64,000 nt of DNA, taken from NCBI RefSeq assembly GCF_921293095.1, contig NC_060251.1:65985585-66049584 (forward strand), in the 5' to 3' direction. Below are positions 30,445 to 41,543 of this stretch, piece by piece. The stretch comes from Ischnura elegans. Lineage: Eukaryota > Arthropoda > Insecta > Odonata > Coenagrionidae. The position numbers were made by a program, and so were the translations under genes. A model generated the notes under the pieces. That model was given only the letters and a program-made list of their open reading frames with translations, had not been told where the DNA came from and did not search any database. The number at the start of each line of letters is the position of its first letter. The stretch's first letter is position 1.

Positions 30445-33400
30445 CCACCATTCACCGGGAAAGAATCAAATCCTTCAATTGAACCATACGTTAGATCTCA
30501 TTAGGACTTTCAAATGCTTCACCTTGAAAAAATTTCAACTCTCGCAAGTTACTAAGTATTTCACACCTTTCTCGAATTCCGTCTCGCGCGCCCATGACAG
30601 TTGCGCATATTGTACATTAAGTGCACCAAAGCTCCGTTCATTGCAAGACCCGTTTTTCGAGGCGTGCCACGGGGCTTGGCGGTGACTGCAGAAACCTCGC
30701 ACGTCGTTTGGACACAAGCAAGTTTTAAGCTCACAAGTGGAACTGACGCAGTCGGAAACGCGCGACGCGCAAACATTCGCACTTATTTCGCGGGAATTTT
30801 TATGCTTTGTCTCTATGGGATCGTCGGTGCCAAGTGGAAAACCTGCCAGTTGTGATTTTTGGGCCCCTCCCGGAAGCCGGACGTCTCTTTGCCTGAGCGT
30901 GACATTTTTTGCACCTCCCGTTCACGCATAAATGTTCTGTCACTATCGCCCATTTGGAGTATTGGACGATGCATCTCAGGTTATGTAGGTTGATCCGTAG
31001 AACTAAGAATATCGATGTCATTTTCATGATAACTTCAAAATATAATTGAAGGAATGAATGGTTGAGACTAATACTTCGTGGAAATCCATTGCAGGATAAT
31101 AAGTAAAGTAATTTGCACTATTCCACATGAATATTTATTTAAAAAGGAGCCAATAAGTTTCACTGCACTGCAGCATCAACAAGACAGAATCAGTCCTGAT
31201 GATGTGCAGTGGGATATTTTACTTCATATCGTAGAAGTATATTCTTCTAGCTGTACATCATCGACCGACGGATATAGGAAATTTGCTCTCCGTGCCATAA
31301 TGTCTGAGGATGGTATTTGAAAATTCGTAATTTAATACATGTTTTTAATACGTGTCTGAGCATACGAAAAATATTTGTTAATCCTAGTATTTTTTTATTT
31401 ACATAGTCTTTTTGACGTAAACGTATTAAACATAATCTGCTCTATACCTCAAGATTCGTGATAACCGCAAAAGTAAAGCTAGTAGAAAAACTGTTGCATT
31501 TTTCCTAAAATGTTATTTACCTCATAACGTGTTTCAATGTAAAGAGCCACTAGGAACAAGAAGTGGATTAAAACGCGTTGGGTGGTGAATGATTTGTTTT
31601 GGAAAAACGGCAACAGTTTTTTTTTCTAATGTGGATACCTTTAACAGCACCAAACCCGAATCCATCGATATTAAAACTACAGTTGGTTAGCGGACTAGGT
31701 TTTGAGTTGTTAGCAAAATACCGTAAATGAAACATAGTACGTTTTTTACACGCATATGACGCTATTTCCATCTAATATAGTTCGAAAAAGCGTATACAAA
31801 ATATTGGAATTCAAGTTTCTATGTATCCTTATTTTTCATTGAATATCTATGGATGTTGCCTATGATAGAAAAACTTATTTTATGAATAACTTACACGCGT
31901 AGTATTTGTTTTGATTCGCGCAGTCGCTACTCCAATTCCATTAAACCTCCGCTGTTTCACCTAGTTATTCAGCCCACTCATTTTTTCCACAACCTGTTTC
32001 GTTTTGATATCACATAATTTTCATATTTTTATCGCTTTATCAATTGGTTTTCATATTCAGATCACGTTTGCCTCGAGCAAAAAAATCAAGTTACTGCTTG
32101 ATTTATAGGAGCCTTGCTCACGCTTCATCGTTTGGCTTCTCATCAGAACGAAAAACAGGGTGATGACCGCTATTATCCAGGAATGGACTATTCGATTTCA
32201 TCATTTTATCCATGTAAAGAAGTTTGAATAAAAGAATGTTCTCACGCATCTTAGAAGTTAATTTGAATAGATTACCCTCATAAAATGAGGGAATCAATTT
32301 GGCTAGGCCATGGGTCAAAGTACCTCTAACTCATATATAAATGAATATTCATAGTTTTTTATTTCAATGGACGTGCTAACAAAGAACCGTGGTATATCCA
32401 ATAATAATTTGATTTATGGTTTGATGCGTTTTTTCATTAATGAAAGGTATGAGTAGTATTTCGATTTGGATTAAAATAATGGCCGCGCGGGGTGATCGGG
32501 ATATGTCCAAAAAGGCTTTATATTGATAAGTCTGATGAACCTTGAGGTATTTGCATATTTTTTATTGATGTGCATGGTCAAATTCATTGAGCACGTTGAA
32601 AAACGTGATTTTACTTTGGATCTCAAAAATAAATATCTTGTCAGTATGAATCAACGTAAACTACACATTTATTGGAAAAGGATGAAAAGTTGCGAACAAT
32701 TTTTTATGTAAATACTTTCCTTAATTGTTTACAGATTGGGTATAAATTTAGCATTTTCTGGCTAACGGTTTTCGCGAGGGACCATGCGTTGTTATTTTTA
32801 ATTTCAGTTAAAATGTCAACAATATCATTTCATCAAGTTTTGAATCTTTTGTGTGCACCAATGTAGTTTTTATAGAGTAACAGGTTAACAGTCACGAATT
32901 GTTTACGACCTCTTTTTACCGTCTTATGGTGTGAATTTACTATTATACCCCCTCTACAGAGTTCTCATCGGTCGGTGAGTGTCGCGATCAACTTCATTTC
33001 CAACCCTGTTGAACCGTTATGAGATGGTTAATGTTAATAGCAGTGTTCATTGTTTTGGAGTGTTCATGGAGCATTTGTTTGCAAAACTTGATTGATTTGA
33101 TTGACTTGAAAAAATTTGATTGATGGAGCACTTGTATTCAAAAGTCAATGATTCATAAATGGAGGTGTATATATAAGTAAATGTATTTTCCATCTGATCT
33201 GCGTTTTCTTAAGAAGGTAATAATTTGCGGTAATACTCATACCTGTGCTATTACGATTTCATTTATGCGAGCTCCCTTAGATATAAACACCAGATGATTA
33301 GGATAAAGATTTCCTTGTTTTCATAAAGAAATTACTTGATTAATGAGATTCCTGTTCGCCTTTTTTCTGTGAAGTTGATCAAAAGTTGATTTTAATCTAA

Positions 33401-34218
33401 ATTTACATTATCGCTTGTTAGGTATTCCATTGTGATAAAAACATACATGGATGTATTGGTAAACACGATGCTATAGTATTTTATGTATTAAGGGGCCAAA
33501 TAGTTCGATTCCGACACATAAATCCGTGCTGTAGATTCTTTTTGGTGTGAAAATACATATTATAGGATTAGTTGCACATTGCGGAAGCAAAATTCGATAG
33601 GTGAAAGTCATAAGAATCAAATAGAGTGTATAATTCTATGCGTAAGTTGCAACCTTTGCGAAATGTGATAGTTATCATTCAGCCGTGATCTGTATAGAAA
33701 GGAGGACGGCAGCGATCGACGCATTTCAATGAGGATTGTGGAAACGTTAGTGTTTGATTTGAACATTCATAGAAGCTTCGGTGATTAGTTTACTGCTAAA
33801 AGTTTTCCGTATTTCTTCATCCGCATTGCTTTTCCTCGGATGACCGGTGATGAGTGAAATCATTTTCTATTCCGTACAAGAAGTCGAATAAGTTGGAATA
33901 CTTTTAAATTTTAATTAAAGTTCCCTGATATTTGAAAACGCAAGAAAGAAAAAGGAGATGTTCAACAAAAATGATATTCATTCGGTGATAAATAAATCGA
34001 AAACTTCACATTCTTTGACTCGATTTTCAGTGATAAACTGTACGTATTTTCTCAAGTGCATCACGAAGTGGGGCATAACATGGTTAAAATACTTATTTAA
34101 AAAAATAGTCGAATTGGAGTGTTTTACAACTCTGCGAATCACTCTAAGTAGGTGTTCATTGCATTATATTTATCGGAGAAATAAAAAATACGTATTTTAT
34201 CGCATTTTGCGGGCTTAT
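30445..34218. other. long non-coding stretch
   Basis: 30560-30960 is GC-richer and open in overlapping frames on both strands (for example 30601-30855 plus and 30561-30782 minus). I do not recognise a product, and the frames look compositional or derived from an unknown repeat. 31000-34200 is AT-rich with no gene, tRNA or repeat partner noticed. Confidence 0.5.
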
Positions 34219-34365
34219 TCGAGCACCATGGTAAATTACAGGTAGACATTATAGAGGACGTAATATTTGAAGCTGTTGGCGTGCTTTTTTTTCGAGCACC
34301 ATGGTAAATTACTGGTAGAAATTATAATGGACGTGGATTTGAAGCTGTTGGCGTACTTTTTTTTT
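34219..34365 (+). repeat. tandem duplication, 73-bp unit, two copies
   Basis: 34219-34291 and 34292-34365 both read TCGAGCACCATGGTAAATTA, GGTAGA.ATTATA, GGACGT and TTTGAAGCTGTTGGCGT followed by a T run. They differ at only a few positions and a two-base indel, so the duplication is fairly recent. The T run at the unit boundary could have mediated slippage or unequal exchange. Confidence 0.85.
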
Positions 34366-36599
34366 AATTCGGAATGTAAATCTTCGCTTCATCAGTGAAT
34401 TAGAACAAAACTAAAAGTTTCCACCTGAATTTAGTGAACAAAGGCAATCAAAAAAGCCGAGTTTACCATTCCGGGAACACGGTCCTCCAGTTTTCGCCTT
34501 CATCTAATTACCAACATCGAAATCACCCTCCAGGGCTCTTCGCAGCTCCGCCCATTCATTCAGGTTGTTCTCCTACTTCGGATTTTCTGGTTTTTATTCT
34601 TGGGGCTGCATATTCCAGTTTTCTCCATTTAGCATGTTCCCGTTTTACGAATTCATCCTTTGGGGCTAATTGTGAAGAGAAATTTCTTTTATTCAAAATT
34701 TGCTCGCTTTATTTTCCTTATTTGCCGTTTTGTTAATTTTGTTTTTGTGGCATTTTTTGAGTAAAAAACCTGTTTTTTTTCGATTACATTTAAAATTTAT
34801 GACTGAAAAAAGTTTTAAAAAATTACATTTCATTGGCATTACATAAACTATTATTGATAATAATTAATATATTCATGTTAATATAAATTTTTTGACTTTT
34901 AATTTTATTCACCATCAACATGCAGAAAAATTCCTGACCTCACAAGTGTATTTTTGACGCATGAACCTGACAATTTGAAAATCGAAAGGAAATACATAAC
35001 TGAACTTTTCTCAGTGTAAGATTTATCACCCAAAGGTATGATTGTTAAGTGTACAAAATTTCGGTGAATGTCCGTGTATGATTTATAAAATTAGTCAACG
35101 GATAAAGTATTCTATCCCAAGAAGTACCATGAATTAGTTTTCCTTCGTTCAATGAATAAGCTTGGTTATGCCCTTTGTCACATTTTCTTGCTTCCCAACA
35201 ACTTTAAACATTAGTGCATAACTTTTTAAACGATTTTCCCTTGGATTACTTATTGTAAAATGATTAGTACGTCTTGAAAGCGATCGGGACCAAATAATTA
35301 GTGGTGAAAAATACTGCGAAATGCCAATATTGAGGCTGCCTCTGATAAATGCCAATTTTCTTTGATAAAGGCTGTTGCTTTCCTATTAGCAGTTTCATAT
35401 AAACCACTTTTGTTACATTCTCATTTAAATATCACTTTTAGTTGTGCAAAAAAATTAATATTTAATGGGAGATCCTGTGGCACTAACCTGTGCAGAAATA
35501 TTTCTGATAGATAGGCAAATATTTTTTTATTGACATGCACCCAAGCAAAACTCGCGTCCACGTTAGGGCCCATGCGACTAATATGATATTTTAAATCAGC
35601 AGCATGGTCAAAATCCAACGAGAACTGTCATCACACAGGTTGATTTGCATTTCAGTCGCGTTTACAACAATAAATTAAATTTTATTTTTATCCAAAAGTA
35701 TTTCTACGGACTCGACTTCTTTAACGGAGTAGGAACTGATTTCACTCATTTGCTACTTCCGTCCAAAATTTGCAGGAACTTGAGATATTTCGATTATTGC
35801 CGAATATTGCATGATTAAAAAAAATAGTGCTCTCTATTAAAGATATGACCAGAACAGAGTGACTTACCCCTAGGCTAAAGGTTCCTTCTTCATCACGATT
35901 CGGGCGGCTTGAGAATTAGGTGTTACCCGAAGCGGGATGTGTTAGCGACTATCTCAGGCTCTTTGCATCATGAACCCAGGAAAAAATTCGTACTTAGACC
36001 AAAAAATTATCGACAGGAAAAAGACGCTAATTTTTTCTTTTCCTCCCAAATCCCCAAAATCCGAAATCTTTTGGGCATAGAAACCAAATCCACTTATAGA
36101 GCGAATACCAAGCAATAATCATTCTCCTAATCAGTCCTAAGAGTGGAAAAAGAACGAAAAAAGGACCTTCTTGGTAATCGCAGATAGTAATTTGCTTGGA
36201 AACAATTTCAGCGGCCGCAAATTATTTTATTGTCGATAATGTCGTGTAGGAGAACTTGAGAAACCTTACAGTGTAGGGATCAACATTTCTTGTGACTCTT
36301 CGGCGCACACCACTAGTCAGCAGTGCGTCCTCATGAGCCCGATCTCTCCCATCTCGTCCGAATCGCTCGGATATGCACCCATGCAATATCCATCGCTGGA
36401 GGACGGTCGCAAAAAGAGCGATTGAACACGGGACGCGCACCGGTGCTTCTTTTTACGACAAGCGATTAATTGCGGGAGCAGCGAACCGTTAGTGTCAGGG
36501 TCTCTGGAATAGAACGGCTGTTAAAAAACTCTTCCCCGTGTATATCGTCGTCCGTGGGAGTCGAAGAGTATTCCACTCGTTAATGAATCACGGATCGAA
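34366..36599. other. non-coding stretch
   Basis: AT-rich with scattered short open frames (34434-34736 plus, 35149-35355 minus, 35421-35618 minus). None has a domain I recognise, and none has a partner elsewhere in the window. Confidence 0.5.
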
Positions 36600-36633
36600 G
36601 GCTGCCTCGTGGAATTATGGTGAGCCCTCTGGC
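36600..36633 (+). repeat. 34-bp dispersed repeat, copy 1
   Basis: GGCTGCCTCGTGGAATTATG...GAGCCCTCTGGC. It matches 37703-37736 in the same orientation with three substitutions in 34 positions. Flanks are unrelated. Confidence 0.6.
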
Positions 36634-37702
36634 ATGCGTTCCGCTCATCATTTGTGTGTCCTGCACTTCACTAAACCGGGATGATCGGGAAATCTATGGG
36701 AAGTTTATGTTCTCTGGTAATATCAGGGAAATACGGTATTGACTGTGGAATTTCTTGCAGCGTAAACATATGTACAAGGCGTTTCCGGAAGAATCTGCAA
36801 TTCTTTCGGAGGTGGTAGGAGGGATAATTCTAAGCACTTTTTGTCCGTAGACATGGATCGCAACTCTTTGATTACTGAGCTATGGCAACGCAGAAAAATT
36901 TGCAGTTTGCACATTGCAGTTACCATGAAAACGGTTTTCCTTGGGTTTCCTGCCTTTCCGAAATTTTATTTATTACTCAGGATTTTTAAGGACATTAAAT
37001 AATTTAGGCTTGACGGAAATGTTTGATTATAATTGTCCGAGCCAATCTCAAAATGGGTGACATTCCGCATTCACATTCATGATATTCGCTCAAAGCTCTC
37101 GTTTAATAAGGCTCAAAGATAAATTTCTTCAGATAACTATAATCGCAAATATCGGTGAGTTGTAAATTTAAACCATCCTTGCAATTTCTCACTTTTTAGT
37201 GTTCCTTTAAGCACAGGGAGTAAAACGTTTTTGGAATTCCAGGAATCGGGATTTAGTTTAATATCCTTTTATTCCGCCTTTTTATAGTTAACAGCGGGAA
37301 CAAGTTCCTCAAAATCCGTCATTCGCTCCAGAAATTAAGTTAAAGTTCAAAATTCCTTCAGTTTTCAAGTTTTTGGATCTTTTAATATCAATGCTATGAA
37401 TTATTAAGTCAGGCTTTAACCTTGTTCCTGATTGCCAGCATTCCGTGATTTAGCGCGTAGTAGGATATATTGTTTATTTAAACTATTATTGAGGTTTTGT
37501 GAGATATGCTGTCTTTTGTTAATTACATTCCAATTTCGAAATTTAATAATTATCCTCAAGTTTCATCCTCCAAAAAATTAACAAAATTTTGATACGAGCT
37601 GAGAGAAAAATTCAATATTTCTTCTTGAAAAGTAAATATATCTTGAAAGCCTGTTTATCTTACATGATTTTCTAATGTCATGCTTCTTCACTTTATGGCT
37701 GT
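36634..37702. other. non-coding stretch between 34-bp repeat copies
   Basis: AT-rich. A 67-codon minus-strand frame (36723-36926) is not recognised. Confidence 0.45.
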
Positions 37703-37736
37703 GGCTGCTTCGTGGAATTATGGCAAGCCCTCTGGC
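37703..37736 (+). repeat. 34-bp dispersed repeat, copy 2
   Basis: GGCTGCTTCGTGGAATTATG...AAGCCCTCTGGC, three changes from 36600-36633. It lies about 180 bp upstream of the source of the templated 133-bp duplication. Confidence 0.6.
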
Positions 37737-37914
37737 TAACAGACATGCGATCCTTGTATCATGTCAACGCTAAGAACTCGGATCGCCTGCACCCATTCCA
37801 CAGGGAATCAAAAGGCTAGAGGGATGGGACGCCGCTCCTGGTCTCTCTTCTTAGCGCCGGTCCCGTCTCTTCTGGAGCTCCTGTAGTCATTAATCTCTTA
37901 CAGTAGAATTCGAA

Positions 37915-38047
37915 ATAGATGTCCCGATAATTCACTGAAACACCGCTCATCAGTTGATTAATCGTGTCCTTTAAAGAAGTAACATTCCATCTATATATAC
38001 ACATTACCCCGCAAGCAGTTTCAAGTAGCGGAAGTTATTAGGAAACC
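37915..38047 (+). repeat. 133-bp segment, source copy of a local duplication
   Basis: Identical to 38432-38564 except for two substitutions (CCCCGCAAGC/CCCCTCAAGC and GTAGCGG/GTAGTGG). It begins ATAGATGTCCCGATAATTCA and ends AAGTTATTAGGAAACC. Its flanks differ from those of the second copy. Confidence 0.9.
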
Positions 38048-38118
38048 AGCCGTTAATCTGCGCAAGAATGCAAAAAAAATTAGTTAAGTTTTATAAGATA
38101 TTTGATTGAGGTCGATCT

Positions 38119-38271
38119 ACCGTTTATTAGAGTCCTCAATTGTCTGAGGAAAGAGGAACTGCTATACCAATCCGTTCAGTTACATATCTCTTTATCGTTT
38201 CTGTCGGGCCTGGAAATATAGTGCAGTTCTAAGATAATTTTCTCCACGTCGCTGTGAATGGTATCCATTCA
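38119..38271 (-). mobile_element. CR1/jockey-type retrotransposon 3' fragment
   Basis: Collinear with the 3' part of the 49.75-50.6 kb copy: GTTTATTAGAGTCCT, TATACCAATCCGTTCAGT, CATATCTCTTTATCG, GGGCCTGGAAATATAGTG and GGTATCCATTC. It is more decayed than the other two copies and lacks the terminal CACGCCTTTTAGGCG block. Confidence 0.7.
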
Positions 38272-38389
38272 CCATATTTTTTAAATAATGGTCGATTGCG
38301 ATGGATTTTTTTTAACATAAACAGACCCATATTTTTCAGCTGTTCGACCCGTCGTTTTAGCTATTAATTTCGCTGTAATATCAGTAACA

Positions 38390-38434
38390 TTCAATATAGT
38401 GAGCTAAAAAATTACGACGCTTTTAAATTTTATA
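38390..38434 (+). repeat. 45-bp direct repeat flanking the inserted 133-bp copy, left
   Basis: TTCAATATAGTGAGCTAAAA...ATTTTATA, repeated at 38565-38609 with one substitution. The two copies bracket the 133-bp duplicate like an unusually long target-site duplication. Confidence 0.85.
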
Positions 38435-38564
38435 GATGTCCCGATAATTCACTGAAACACCGCTCATCAGTTGATTAATCGTGTCCTTTAAAGAAGTAAC
38501 ATTCCATCTATATATACACATTACCCCTCAAGCAGTTTCAAGTAGTGGAAGTTATTAGGAAACC
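38432..38564 (+). repeat. 133-bp segment, inserted copy
   Basis: Near-identical copy of 37915-38047, placed between two 45-bp direct repeats. The left junction shares ATA between donor and target, so two or three bases are ambiguous. The asymmetry (only this copy has the flanking duplication) marks it as the derived copy. Confidence 0.9.
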
Positions 38565-38609
38565 TTCAATATAGTGAGCTGAAAAATTACGACGCTTTTA
38601 AATTTTATA
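38565..38609 (+). repeat. 45-bp direct repeat flanking the inserted 133-bp copy, right
   Basis: Second copy of the 38390-38434 sequence, differing at one position (AGCTG against AGCTA). Confidence 0.85.
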
Positions 38610-39387
38610 AGTAAATTTTATTTTTAAATTTAATAAAATTTATAATGGGATTCCTTATTATATTCAGTATTAGCCATTTCTTATTATAATAGGCACGTTC
38701 ACCATGTTTGTTATTGTTGTCGATTGCGATGTAAATTATGAAATCAAGAGACCCGTATCATTCTCCCGACCCATAGTCTCTTTGTCGATACGTCGCGTCG
38801 CCCACTATTCAAGGTATTTCGTAAGCCTATAATGAGCGATTCCTTCCGTGAAATATTGGGTCTTTAGTGAACGATTAAATGAACCAGTAATTCAGTGACA
38901 TCACCAACTCATGAAAATGTTATTATTGCCAATTGCGATATAAAAATTAAGCGACGTGCATCACTCCGTTTTTCAGTCCATTGCCCACTATTCGAGCTAT
39001 TTTCAACGAAATATTATCGGTTATTTTTTTACCCTTTCGCTGAAAAGTTCATGACGTCACTGACTCTTGCCGCAAGGCTTGCCTCTTCCCCACTTCTTTT
39101 CGAGCTCGTGCATCCGTCTCACGTGGTTCGCTGTCGTAAACAACATAATGAACGATTCTTTCCGTCAAATATTGAACTCTCTGAACCACTCCATGAACCA
39201 CAATTTCTATGACGTCACTAATTCATGAAAAGTAGGCAGCAGCTTTTTATTTTTTTTAAATGTTCAATTTAGGAGTAAATGGCTGTATGAGGAAGACTAT
39301 TTTTTCGCTTTATCTTTCCCATCCATCTACGAAATTATATAAAGGAATATCGATTTCGAATCTGAATGAACGACCATATTATCCAAG

Positions 39388-39625
39388 GGAATAGGGTTGG
39401 TATGGTGGCTTCGCACCCAGATAGTCTGGGTTCAAATCGCGGCGGCGGCTGAGACTTGATAGAGGCTGCCCGATCCATATCTGAGTGCTTTGTGGAGGGC
39501 ACTTCAAGTGCAACACCGCGTCCGTCCGACAGGACGTTACGCCGTGGACCCCTTGGCGCCTTTCGTTAGGAGTATGCTTATTCCGACGCCAGGTATCATC
39601 GCCTCTTTTGGCCGTCGAGGCTTCT
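39388..39625 (+). mobile_element. tRNA-derived SINE
   Basis: The head GGGTTGGTATGGTGGC contains an A-box-like TGGTATGGTGGC, and CTGGGTTCAAATCGCGGC about 30 bases on contains a B box. The body has CCGTCCGACAGGACGTTACG, CCCTTGGCGCCTTTCGTTAG and TTCCGACGCCAGG, shared with the minus-strand copy at 29.5 kb. The missing cloverleaf and the long 3' body exclude a functional tRNA gene. A 91-codon minus-strand frame across it is incidental. Confidence 0.65.
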
Positions 39626-41189
39626 TTCTTTCGCAGGTAAATGTTAGTGTTCATTCGGCTACTTCTAAGGGGAATTTTTATTTTATTCTTCAGTTATGAC
39701 GTGTCGTCTTGAATAAAAAAGTTTAGATATGTTTATATCTTCTTAAGACTTCTTCCTTGAATGTAAAAATATTTTTATATTGAGTAACTCTCTGCTTATC
39801 TTGCATTGGTAATTACTGTTTAGTAGACTAATTGTTATCTTCCAAAAAAGTCTTGAAGAAAGTAATACTTCAATTGCAATACTATAAACATTAATATGTA
39901 CCTCGTGAAAAATAATTCATATCTAATAATAAATAAAAATTCAATTAAGGACCATCAGGATATCTTGTTTTAATAAGAACGATTTGATATTCGCCCACTA
40001 TCATGGTAATTATTAGTCCTAATAGTATGTTGAAAGGGAATGAATTACATAAGTATGTTATTTATTTTGCATCCCGGGGCATAATTACAAGTCGAGGAAT
40101 CGGACTCTCAAAACACGATGAGAAGAATTTAAACGTAATCAAACCGGAATACTTTTTTGTGATTCGAATTCATCTAATGGCAATAATAAGTTTCTTTAAA
40201 AAATGCATTACCAATTCACAAGTGATTTTTGTTTCATATATATTTAAGCTAACTTTCTATCCTTATTTGTTACTGTGGACTGATTTTTTTTTAGGTAAAA
40301 TATTTTTGTGGAAAGAGCTTCTTCAAAATAAAAATAAACATCGAATAAAACCACTTTTTTGGTTAATGGAATCTCACCAAGCCCTTATTGTAATCACATT
40401 TCGTTAAAAGCCCAATAACCACTCAACTGTCTTTAACGGTTTTCTCAATCTCGCCGCTTGATTAAATTTTCACCTCTTTTCACCGGAGGACTGGTTTTTT
40501 TTTCCTCCAAACCATCGTTTCAATAGTTGAAATGTTAATGACGGACCGCGTCAAAACTTTGAAAGCGGGGCAAAAACGAGGTTTAGAAAACATTTTAAAG
40601 CATACTTTTATGGTTGTCATTTCACGGAGCAGATAAAATATATTAAATCTTTTTCTTCCTCCAGTTGTTTATGGGGTTCGCCGAAGGTTCGTTGAACTGC
40701 TGCCTCGCGGAAGTCCTTTCGGCCGTCCCGGGAGTGATGGCTCGAGATATTTGCCTACCGCAGAATCAAAAGGGCCAATGAAAGCGTCGAATGCCGCCGC
40801 GTGAGGGTCCGAACAATTGAGCAGTGAGCTCCGCAGCGACCGCGGGAGGAGCTGCGCCGGACTGGCGGCGCGCGGGCATTGTGGTGAGTCTCTTGAGACT
40901 GGCATCCGTGAAGAGTCCGCTAATGAGATTATATTCCCTTTCATTAGAGACGAGCAACGAGGCAGGCGTATTATGGGCAAACTTGTTCCTCTTCCCCCGA
41001 TTCCGGATGCGAAGTTCTCTATCTGTGGGGAGGGAGATAAATTCTCGATGGCCAGCTCTTGTGTGTTTTCTACGGCTGTCCCGTTTCAGGAGTGAATCGT
41101 TTCCTATGAATGATTCATGTTCCTGATCGTAATGAATTGAATCATGTTATTCGTTGCAATAGTATTAATAACTATGAAAGCATTCTTAC
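39626..41189. other. non-coding, with GC-rich patch
   Basis: 39660-40660 is AT-rich. The plus-strand frame at 40003-40407 (134 codons) gives a Phe/Ile/Lys-rich translation without a domain. 40670-41095 is GC-rich and open on both strands (up to 103 codons) with no recognisable product. Confidence 0.5.
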
Positions 41190-41543
41190 GATCCAGGTAA
41201 GTTTACATGGAGCATTTTATGACCTTTTGTCTCCCCTCCCTTTTGGACTTTGTCTTCAATTCGCCATTAGACCTATTCCCTGTTATTCTTTCTATAATCC
41301 TTTTCTATTTTTTTTTCTCTCCCTCGCTTACCCAATATTCTACACTCTATTATTATCTAATTGTAATATTGTTTACAATATCTTCCTCTTCAATTCACAA
41401 CAAGGCCCATCCCTTTCATTCTATCTAAAAATCCCAATATCCTCCTTCTTCTCCCTCGTTTACCTAACATTAAACCCTGAAGCGTTGTTTTCAGCATCCG
41501 CTTCCCGCGAAGTACTCCCTCCATCCATACTTTCTGTCTCCTC
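41190..41543 (-). mobile_element. second LINE family 3' tail, copy 1, 3' part
   Basis: On the minus strand the translation contains QKVWMEGVLRGKRMLKTTLQ and GLMLGKRGRRRRILGF, the post-RT tail of a non-LTR retrotransposon, and the element ends at CTCCATGTAAAC (about 41200). It is interrupted at 41544 by a Penelope-like insertion and resumes at 42056. Related copies lie at 55.7, 56.2 and 58.1 kb. The plus-strand frame through it (41110-41673) is an antisense artefact. Confidence 0.7.

Larger units (their letters stand above)
38270..39235 (+). repeat. array of three diverged repeat units
   Basis: Three units start with CACCATATTT..GGTCGATTGCGATG (38270), CACCATGTTTG..GTCGATTGCGATG (38699) and CATGAAAATG..CCAATTGCGATATA (38910). 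Units 2 and 3 go on to share CCCACTATTC, AATGA(G/A)CGATTC(C/T)TTCCGT.AAATATT and TGAACCA....TGAC(A/G)TCAC. Unit 1 is interrupted by the templated insertion at 38434. The family is unknown and the units are strongly diverged. Confidence 0.5.
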
